Source: UBA6136 sp044351045 (lineage in GTDB: Bacteria > Pseudomonadota > Gammaproteobacteria > Methylococcales > Methylococcaceae). Taken from it: a stretch of DNA of 12,831 bases. A model generated the notes under the pieces. The model worked only from the letters and a program-made list of their open reading frames with translations, searched no databases and had not been told where the DNA came from. Below are positions 5,965-11,403 of this stretch, in pieces. The position numbers were made by a program, and so were the translations under genes. Position 1 is the first letter of the stretch; each line of letters begins with the position of its first letter. The stretch spans positions 1 to 12,831 of the forward strand of contig JBILGM010000066.1 in NCBI GenBank assembly GCA_044351045.1, read 5' to 3'.

Positions 5965-8900
5965 ATGAGCTTTCGCAAGCTTCTTACGCCCGTTATCACT
6001 GCCACGCTAACTTGCCTCATCGTCCTTTCTGCACCCAGCGGTCAGGCTGAAGTTCTGCCGGATTTCAGTGGCGGACTCGCATCGCTCACGACGCCCAATT
6101 CTTCACCGGCAGAGCAATTGAATGTTGGCAGTCGTTCAGCAAGTAATGATCCGGTGGGCCTACTAGGGGCAAATCCATTTCCCACCGAAGTGGCCAACAT
6201 CCCGGATCTGCCTAATGACCTGCCTTATATTTTTAAACAGGCGGATGCGGGCAGCTCGGTTGTTTGCGGCATTCTAGCCAATGGTCGACTCATGTGTTGG
6301 GGGTTAAATGATTTTGGTCAGGCGGTTCCCCCAGAGGGAAAATATAAGCAAGTTTCCGTAGGACAATTACATGCCTGTGCAATCAAAACCAATGGTCGGC
6401 TCAAGTGTTGGGGTGAACATACAGCATTTCCGACAAAATCAGGCTATCGAGGCCTTTATGAGAAGGTGAGTGCTGGAGACGATCATACCTGTGCAATATC
6501 ACGCAAGGGTACGGTCACCTGTTGGGGAAACAATGATCATGGCGAGTTGAATGTACCCAACAAAAAGTTCAAGGATATTAGTGCAAAAGCCAACCATACT
6601 TGTGGCATAACACGAGATGACGCACTTGTATGTTGGGGTCAAGAAAGCTTTGTTCGGTATGTGCCCCCCACTGGAAGATTTGTAGATGTCAGTACTGGCA
6701 CACTTCACGGTTGTGCTACCCGGTTGGACGATCGTTCGGTCGTCTGCTGGGGTAACAATGCATACGGGCAAACAAATGCTGTTCTGGGACAGTATAAGAC
6801 TTTGGCCTCCGGTGATTTCCACACCTGTGGTCTTCGTACCGATGACAGCATAATTTGTTGGGGGAGCGACGAACATGGCCAACAGCAAATCCCCCTGGGG
6901 GCTGCAAAGAGTATTGCAGCTGGCGGTGAGCTGAGTTGTGGCATAAACATGGCTGATAAGCTCTGGTGTCGCGGAAGTTTTGCCTATAATCCCTATCTGT
7001 TTGAGCAAGTCTCTCAGCAGGGTAGCCAAAGCTCGTCAGGGGATGTCAAAACGCAGTTCATTCCCTTTGCATTTCTTGGTCAATTAGCCGCTGTGGTAGG
7101 AGGGGGATTGGTCAATTATGGCAAAGGCGCAGATAAAAGTTGGGTGGGCGCCGAGGCGACAGGGGTGAAATGGCAGTTAGGGTTGGCTGCCGGCTCGATC
7201 ATTTTCAATGCGCTTAGTAGTTTTCTACCGACTCCTCCCAGCAAGACGGAACTGCTACTGGAAGACATTCAAGCCAAGTTGGAAAAATTGCAGCAGAGCA
7301 TGGATACCGTCGCCAAAGATGTCAGGCGGATAGCAAATCTTGTGGCTAAATCTTATTGTGATCAACAGTTGCAGGCACTGCAGAGCAACGTAGATGTGAT
7401 TCTTAATGCGAATCGTGACTATCGTGCGCTTTTAACTAAGGTGGGTACTCTGATCTCTGCCTCAGCCAACAAGCAATCACTGATTAGCCCAATTGCGGAT
7501 ATACAGAAGTTTGCTGATGCACAGGCTAAGCCGATTTCTGATGCTCGAGCTAACATTGGTCGCTCCCTCCTTGGCTATGTCTCTAGTTCCCCATTAGAGG
7601 CTTGCCTAATTAGCTCGGTTATTAAATTCAAACAATCTGATAGTTTGGGGTTTGATGACCGCGCTTTGTATGCTGATGGATACAGAATATTAAACATTGC
7701 CTTGTCGACACAGGCGATTGCGCAAATGATGGAGCAAGACATCAATATCTATAAGGCCTCTAGGGTACTGCTAGGGCCGCTTGATAGCACTCAAGCAGTT
7801 GCGCCAATCAATTTGCCCCCAGAAAATCTAGCGGGCATTTGCGAAACAATCCGCAACCCGGTACTTGATCCCACTAGTCCGCGTTGGGCGCTTGCAAAGA
7901 ACTTCTGCGATGAAAATACAACTTCAGTCAAGGCGCAATACACCGAGTATGTGGAAGTCGTAGAGCGCCTCGGCGCACCTTACACAGATGATTATCAGCT
8001 ATTAAGCTTGAGTAAGGACTTGTTGGGCTATGGTGCAGCTACAAGGAATCTTCTGTGGATACGTAATTTCGATGATGCTGCAGTGGGTCGATTTGAGCAC
8101 CGAGTCACAGACTTTGGCTCTAGATCATCTTTTCGTGCTAAAGGAAATATAGATCTGTATTTTGATAATGGATCTAGTAGGGAGGGACGTTGGGTTCCCG
8201 CAGGGGCAGAGTGGCGTGAATTTTTTGGTCATGTTGCTGAGCATGCTAAGAAGATTGGCGCCCCACTTAAGTTTGACTTCCTTGAAAAAATGTCTGTTGA
8301 GAAAGATCAGTTCGCGCAAAAGCCATTCTTCTCTGGTATTGCGCTGAAGCCATTCTGGATGTCAGGCCAAACGTATGATATGAATTGGATACCCTTGGCG
8401 CAGAGATCCTTTGGATATAGGGTAGACGATGGTCCAACCACTAAAGGTATGAAATGTCTTGTTGCAAGCGGGATAAATAAGACGCGCATGCAAGAGGTTT
8501 CTGGAATGGTGTGTGGGCAGACTGAAATGGAAGCCATGACCAACAGAATTTATGGTTATGGGGATACCGAATGGAAACCTTACCCAAACAAAGACGAGGG
8601 ATGTGGTTCAAGATCAAAATCCACAACCAATGTAAATTATTGTTTTGGGAATGGTGCTGAGTTTCTCGGCTTCGCCACTGATTCCTACCTTAAAAGAAAT
8701 GGTTTGGTCAATCAGGACTATTTACCATATGCCTACCAATTAGGAAGCTATTTCCTCCGGTGGTGGACTGGATTTACCTCTGGTGGTATTACATTCTGGG
8801 GAGATGCCGACATGGTGACCAATGCATGGTTCTTTCCTGGCAAGGATGCAGGCATGTATGTCATGCCGGTCTTGGATGTGAGCAAAAGGCAATGCCTTGA

Positions 8901-9084
8901 TAGTCTCCGAACATCTAACAGCCAGATGCGACAAAGCTTCAGAAATGCTGATGATGTAAAAGTGTATTCGGAATGCGGAAAGGACCTGGATCGGGTCGTG
9001 CGAGACCTAATTCCACGACCAGATGAATCAATTCCAGAATATGGGGATTTGACAAAATATGTAAAGAAACTACGTGTCAACTAA
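5965..9084 (+). CDS. Large exported protein with seven Cys-paired RCC1-like repeats and a long unknown C-terminal region
   Basis: The product has 1039 residues from ATG 5965. Numbers below count from the in-frame ATG at 5950; subtract 5 for the mature count. A Sec signal peptide (MSFRKLLTPV to SGQA) likely ends at residue 33. Seven repeats follow, with first Cys at 106, 143, 181, 218, 255, 293 and 330 and a second Cys 10-11 residues later in CWG (CRG in the last). Spacing is 37-38 residues. The pattern HxCgI, G, xCWGxNxxGQ, P matches short RCC1_2-type blades, and seven is the blade number of RCC1 propellers. Each Cys pair probably forms a disulphide outside the cytoplasm. Two hydrophobic stretches follow (369-389 and 406-427), then a coiled coil (431-469) and about 570 residues I do not recognise, rich in aromatic residues and containing scattered Cys. 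Hydrophobic hairpin plus coiled coil is reminiscent of helical pore-forming toxins, but that is speculation. Surface adhesin or secreted effector are alternatives. Confidence 0.85.
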   Translation: MSFRKLLTPVITATLTCLIVLSAPSGQAEVLPDFSGGLASLTTPNSSPAEQLNVGSRSASNDPVGLLGANPFPTEVANIPDLPNDLPYIFKQADAGSSVVCGILANGRLMCWGLNDFGQAVPPEGKYKQVSVGQLHACAIKTNGRLKCWGEHTAFPTKSGYRGLYEKVSAGDDHTCAISRKGTVTCWGNNDHGELNVPNKKFKDISAKANHTCGITRDDALVCWGQESFVRYVPPTGRFVDVSTGTLHGCATRLDDRSVVCWGNNAYGQTNAVLGQYKTLASGDFHTCGLRTDDSIICWGSDEHGQQQIPLGAAKSIAAGGELSCGINMADKLWCRGSFAYNPYLFEQVSQQGSQSSSGDVKTQFIPFAFLGQLAAVVGGGLVNYGKGADKSWVGAEATGVKWQLGLAAGSIIFNALSSFLPTPPSKTELLLEDIQAKLEKLQQSMDTVAKDVRRIANLVAKSYCDQQLQALQSNVDVILNANRDYRALLTKVGTLISASANKQSLISPIADIQKFADAQAKPISDARANIGRSLLGYVSSSPLEACLISSVIKFKQSDSLGFDDRALYADGYRILNIALSTQAIAQMMEQDINIYKASRVLLGPLDSTQAVAPINLPPENLAGICETIRNPVLDPTSPRWALAKNFCDENTTSVKAQYTEYVEVVERLGAPYTDDYQLLSLSKDLLGYGAATRNLLWIRNFDDAAVGRFEHRVTDFGSRSSFRAKGNIDLYFDNGSSREGRWVPAGAEWREFFGHVAEHAKKIGAPLKFDFLEKMSVEKDQFAQKPFFSGIALKPFWMSGQTYDMNWIPLAQRSFGYRVDDGPTTKGMKCLVASGINKTRMQEVSGMVCGQTEMEAMTNRIYGYGDTEWKPYPNKDEGCGSRSKSTTNVNYCFGNGAEFLGFATDSYLKRNGLVNQDYLPYAYQLGSYFLRWWTGFTSGGITFWGDADMVTNAWFFPGKDAGMYVMPVLDVSKRQCLDSLRTSNSQMRQSFRNADDVKVYSECGKDLDRVVRDLIPRPDESIPEYGDLTKYVKKLRVN

Positions 9085-9133
9085 TAATAAGGCTGCACAC
9101 TATGCGCCAAGTCACTTGACTCCACGGAATCCT

Positions 9134-9170
9134 TGAAGCGATGCGTTGGAATTGATAAGCCTTCGCTTCA
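9134..9170. repeat. Inverted repeat after the large exported-protein gene
   Basis: TGAAGCGA (9134-9141) and TCGCTTCA (9163-9170) are perfect reverse complements separated by 21 bases. No T-run follows, so this is at best a weak terminator or mRNA-stabilising hairpin. Confidence 0.3.
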
Positions 9171-9216
9171 TTGTCCCCCGGGCGATTCTTAATACCGTGG
9201 ATTAAAACTTGGGTTT

Positions 9217-9225
9217 TGCTATATT
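9217..9225 (+). promoter_or_regulatory. Extended -10 promoter for the small exported protein gene
   Basis: TGCTATATT is an extended -10 element (TG, one base, then TATATT, which matches TATAAT at five of six positions). No good -35 is present at the proper distance, which is normal for extended -10 promoters. The expected transcript start is about 9232, leaving a ~42-base leader before ATG 9274. Confidence 0.45.
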
Positions 9226-9258
9226 GGTTGGCTCGGTGATGCCGGTTGAACCGTGGTC

Positions 9259-9262
9259 AGGA
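9259..9262 (+). promoter_or_regulatory. Ribosome binding site favouring the start at 9274
   Basis: AGGA lies 11 bases before ATG 9274. The alternative in-frame GTG at 9253 would place this site inside the coding region and add seven residues in front of the Lys-rich signal-peptide start. Confidence 0.5.
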
Positions 9263-9273
9263 AAAATCACACA

Positions 9274-9852
9274 ATGAAGAAACTAACACAACATGCGGCG
9301 CAAAATTTGATCGTCGGTTTTGGTCTGGTAACGCTAGCCATGGCATCATCAGGTGCCAGTGCGGGATGCAAGCCAATTACCGTCTACACGAAAAGCATAC
9401 AACGTGCGATCGTGCCAAATGGAATAGATGGCCCGCTCGGAGACACGGTTATTGCCAATGGTCTTGTGTACGAGAGTCCTATCAACGGGGCCGACCCAAT
9501 CGGCACGTTTGATCTCTCGGCAATCACTACGTCCGTCAACGGAGCGACTGAACGTCGTCAGGTATTTATCGAGACCTCGTTTGACCAATCGTTCAAGGAT
9601 AAGCTAAATCAAACCAATCGGCGGTGCGGCACATCCAAAAATCGCGCGGACATTGATGTGTCACCGACAAACGACATCAACATGTCGGGCGTCGAAACCT
9701 ATCCTACTGGTGGTGGGATTTTAAGCGAGCCGATCGTCCTTGCTGTCGGCTCAGGTACGGGGATATTCGTTGGGGCGAGAGGACAGGTAAAAATATCGCA
9801 TGACCCTGCCAGCCAGTTTTTCACTTACACCTTTACCCTTCTCCCACGCTAA
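9274..9852 (+). CDS. Small exported protein, probable dirigent / allene-oxide-cyclase-like barrel
   Basis: This 192-residue protein starts at ATG 9274. It begins with a signal peptide (MKKLTQHAAQ, hydrophobic core IVGFGLVTLAM, cleavage after ASA at about residue 30). C32 and C118 could form a disulphide. There is no lipobox Leu at -3, so it is not an obvious lipoprotein. The mature part is strand-rich. GDTVIANGLVYE (57-68), GTFDLSAI (77-84) and the closing segment AVGSGTGIFVGARGQVKI (157-174) followed by FFTYTFTL resemble the dirigent / allene-oxide-cyclase-like barrel, where a GTGxFxGAxG turn is typical. Bacterial members are poorly understood, so no reaction is proposed. It stands 189 bases after the large exported-protein gene with its own promoter and no clear terminator, and is followed by a 272-base gap. 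Confidence 0.7.
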   Translation: MKKLTQHAAQNLIVGFGLVTLAMASSGASAGCKPITVYTKSIQRAIVPNGIDGPLGDTVIANGLVYESPINGADPIGTFDLSAITTSVNGATERRQVFIETSFDQSFKDKLNQTNRRCGTSKNRADIDVSPTNDINMSGVETYPTGGGILSEPIVLAVGSGTGIFVGARGQVKISHDPASQFFTYTFTLLPR

Positions 9853-10124
9853 TTAATCTCCGGGTAGGTGGCCAAGATAGAGCTAATCGTGGATCTCATT
9901 TTTAAGTGAGGCCCCTCAGTCCTTCAGACCACTCAGAAAAATCCGCTCCTGCCGTGTTCAGTCAGCGGGGAAGGGCTCATCAGATCCTTCTAGGTCAGGT
10001 GGGCCGGCTGTTTTCCTGCCAGGATTTTTTCGATGATCGTTGGCGACAGAAAGGCCAGTCGCAAAATCCGGCTGACATATGCGTTCCTCGATGTGTTCTG
10101 GCTGCATAACAGCCAGCAGCCTTG
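9853..10124. other. Intergenic gap between exported-protein gene and phage-like genes
   Basis: No convincing gene is seen here. Short open frames occur on both strands but lack a start site with a ribosome binding site and have no recognisable motif. It may hold the left boundary of the prophage remnant, but no integrase, att-like repeat or tRNA is visible. A hairpin ends the gap at 10098-10116. Confidence 0.4.
10098..10116 (+). other. Hairpin just upstream of the phage-like operon start
   Basis: CTGGCTG (10098-10104) and CAGCCAG (10110-10116) form a perfect 7-bp stem with a 5-base loop (CATAA). It ends 8 bases before ATG 10125, where a ribosome binding site would be expected and none is evident. 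The adjoining CAGCC (10117-10121) offers a competing partner for the left arm. Confidence 0.35.
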
Positions 10125-10388
10125 ATGTTTTGGCGACCACCTGAGCGGTCCACCGACCCCACCCGCTGGGTGGCGGTCGGCCTGGCCATGGTCTCGACCC
10201 TGGGCGGGTTTGTGGGATCATTGATTAGCGGCGCCCGCGAAGTTGCGGCGATGCGCGTGCAAATTGAAACCCTGGCCTCAGCCTATCGGGATTCGAGCCT
10301 CGAGGAGCGGGAGCGCTTCCAGCATGTTATTGAACAACTCAGTGATGTCGAAGCCCGCCTCCGCTTGGTGGAGCAGCCAAGGCGATGA
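10125..10388 (+). CDS. Phage-type small protein: one membrane helix plus coiled coil
   Basis: This 87-residue protein starts at ATG 10125 (a TTG three bases earlier is also possible). A polar lead (MFWRPPERSTDPTR) is followed by one membrane helix (WVAVGLAMVSTLGGFVGSLI, 15-34), then a charged heptad-patterned helix to the end (REVAAMRVQIETLASAY, ERERFQHVIEQLSDVEARLR). The layout, helix then coiled coil, fits phage lysis-accessory (holin or spanin-like) or other membrane-anchored phage proteins, but there is no diagnostic motif. Its stop overlaps the start of the next tiny gene (ATGA at 10385-10388), which argues it is a real phage-style gene. The assignment to a prophage rests on the tape-measure gene downstream. 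Confidence 0.6.
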   Translation: MFWRPPERSTDPTRWVAVGLAMVSTLGGFVGSLISGAREVAAMRVQIETLASAYRDSSLEERERFQHVIEQLSDVEARLRLVEQPRR

Positions 10389-10450
10389 TCTGGTTCCTCA
10401 TTTTCCTGGCCCTGTGGGCAGTATTCGACTGGATTCTGGTGCGTGAGTGA
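10385..10450 (+). CDS. 21-residue hydrophobic peptide, translationally coupled
   Basis: ATG 10385 overlaps the stop of the preceding gene as ATGA. The peptide reads MIWFLIFLALWAVFDWILVR plus Glu, then TGA. It is a single membrane helix with aromatic residues and a charged C-terminus. Such minute overlapping hydrophobic ORFs occur in phage lysis and morphogenesis clusters. Function is unknown. Stop-start overlap and composition are the only evidence. Confidence 0.45.
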   Translation: MIWFLIFLALWAVFDWILVRE

Positions 10451-10454
10451 CCCT

Positions 10455-10460
10455 GAGGAA
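10455..10460 (+). promoter_or_regulatory. Ribosome binding site of the 19-codon ORF
   Basis: GAGGAA lies 5 bases before ATG 10466. This near-ideal site supports a translated, perhaps truncated, gene there. Confidence 0.5.
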
Positions 10461-10465
10461 CCCCT

Positions 10466-10525
10466 ATGTTTGATTACGACGATGGATGCGAATTCTATCG
10501 CCTATTCCTTGATTTATTGACGTGA
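10466..10525 (+). pseudogene. 19-codon ORF, possible 5' fragment of a small phage gene
   Basis: It reads MFDYDDGCEFYRLFLDLLT and then TGA. It follows the 21-residue gene by 15 bases and has a strong ribosome binding site, so translation was probably intended. Its length and its position right at the edge of the inserted DUF333 cassette suggest it is the front of a gene whose rear may be the ORF at 11278-11403. It could equally be a complete micro-protein. No family recognised. Confidence 0.35.
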
Positions 10526-10566
10526 TGTTATGTTGATAGAGCAGTAAATCCTAGCGTTTTTCTTGG

Positions 10567-10595
10567 TTGAAAGACCTGAAAAATGGGGCTACCTT
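10567..10595 (+). promoter_or_regulatory. Weak candidate promoter for the DUF333 gene
   Basis: TTGAAA (10567-10572) and TACCTT (10590-10595) are 17 bases apart. The -35 matches at five of six positions, the -10 at three. It would give the DUF333 gene its own transcript, in line with its own ribosome binding site and terminator. Confidence 0.25.
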
Positions 10596-10640
10596 CACCA
10601 TCGAGACCTATTGATTGGGTCATGTGTCGGAAGAAATAAC

Positions 10641-10645
10641 GGAGG
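10641..10645 (+). promoter_or_regulatory. Strong ribosome binding site of the DUF333 gene
   Basis: GGAGG lies 6 bases before ATG 10652, the best Shine-Dalgarno site in the window. It fixes the start and suggests high translation. Confidence 0.65.
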
Positions 10646-10651
10646 CGTGCT

Positions 10652-11215
10652 ATGAAAACAAAATTTACAATTCTGGCGGTTGGCGGTCTGTTTTTTTCCA
10701 TGATGGCCAGTGCCTATGCTGAGGGAGAGGGGGCTTGTTTAAAATCACGAGACAAGGCGGCGGGCATCAAGACCGCTGTTGTTAATGCTACCGCCGAGTT
10801 GGACTCCCGCTCTGGATGGGTTAAGGGCTTGCAGAATAAGTTCTGTACTTTCACCAGCACAGAAAATACGGGTATGGTCGATCTTCAGACCCTTACATCC
10901 AAGCGTCCCTCTATCGCTGCGACATATATCGTTAATGGGCTGGACATGGCTGAACTGATGAAGGTTGTGCCAGAGGGGTATTCTGGAAATCCTGCAACGC
11001 TCTTCTGTCAAGCATTGGCCGGCTCATCAATTACCCGGTACACCGACGGTGGATTTGCCACGAAGCTTGGTCAAGATGAGGTTTGTGTATTTGGTGACGG
11101 TTCAAAGGTCAGTATGTGGTCCCTTGTCTACCTCTCTGATGACACTGACTACTTGTCGATTCGAAAGGCTGTAAGGTCAGAGCCGCTTCAGGTTGATTTG
11201 CCATATATGAAGTGA
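10652..11215 (+). CDS. Exported DUF333-domain protein, probable prophage cargo (moron)
   Basis: The protein has 187 residues. A signal peptide (MKTKFTILAVGGLFFSMMAS) likely is cut after AYA at residue 23. Residues ~112-160 fit the DUF333 (putative hemolysin family, PF03891) pattern: GNPATLFCQALAG, then DEVCVFGDGSKVSMWSLVY, with the typical NPA, paired Cys, DGS and W. C29, C65, C119 and C145 allow two disulphides in the periplasm or outside. The 24-111 region is not recognised. DUF333 proteins have no firmly proven biochemical role, and the 'hemolysin' label is historical. The gene has its own ribosome binding site and an intrinsic terminator 20 bases after the stop. It sits between phage-type small genes and the tape-measure gene, the normal layout of a moron expressed from a prophage. 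A periplasmic or surface role for the lysogen is inference. Confidence 0.75.
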   Translation: MKTKFTILAVGGLFFSMMASAYAEGEGACLKSRDKAAGIKTAVVNATAELDSRSGWVKGLQNKFCTFTSTENTGMVDLQTLTSKRPSIAATYIVNGLDMAELMKVVPEGYSGNPATLFCQALAGSSITRYTDGGFATKLGQDEVCVFGDGSKVSMWSLVYLSDDTDYLSIRKAVRSEPLQVDLPYMK

Positions 11216-11234
11216 GTAGTTTGAGTTTGTGATG

Positions 11235-11263
11235 GTTGACCCGCCAAGAGCGGGTCAACTTTT
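11235..11263 (+). terminator. Intrinsic terminator of the DUF333 gene
   Basis: A perfect 10-bp stem, GTTGACCCGC (11235-11244) with GCGGGTCAAC (11250-11259), has the 5-base loop CAAGA and is followed at once by TTTT. This is a textbook Rho-independent terminator. It would also block readthrough into the tape-measure gene unless the phage uses antitermination or another promoter. Confidence 0.88.
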
Positions 11264-11277
11264 ATCAGTCGCCCGCA

Positions 11278-11403
11278 ATGGCCCACTCTGCTGGGTGTCG
11301 GTCCCTCCGTAACATCAACACAGAAAATGAAGCGAAAAAAAGATTCGCGACCTTTTGTGAGCCTATTTTGTCCCGGGCGGAATTGATCAAATTGACCGAA
11401 TGA
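11278..11403 (+). pseudogene. 41-codon ORF overlapping the tape-measure start; possible 3' fragment of a small phage gene
   Basis: From ATG 11278 the frame ends NTENEAKKRFATFCEPILSR then AELIKLTE, with TGA at 11401-11403 overlapping the tape-measure ATG as ATGA. The last ~30 residues look like genuine helical protein, while the first ~11 (MAHSAGCRSLR) do not, and no ribosome binding site is present. The small gene just before a tape measure is often a tail-assembly chaperone or similar. This may be the rear of a gene whose front is at 10466-10525. Family not recognised; it could be an intact micro-ORF or chance. Confidence 0.4.

Noticed and set aside
6260..6975. CRISPR-like or DNA-level tandem repeat in the region of even spacing
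   Set aside because: The periodicity of about 111-114 bases is protein repeats with diverged DNA, not identical DNA repeats with spacers.
6499..7029. Minus-strand 176-codon frame under the repeat region
   Set aside because: It is the antisense shadow of a highly regular Cys/Trp/Gly repeat; the sense strand has a signal peptide, ribosome binding site and repeat periodicity.
9958..10221. Minus-strand frame of 87 codons across the gap and the phage-type gene
   Set aside because: Its Pro/Arg-rich residues are the antisense of a better-supported gene, and no motif, start signal or transposase feature is present.
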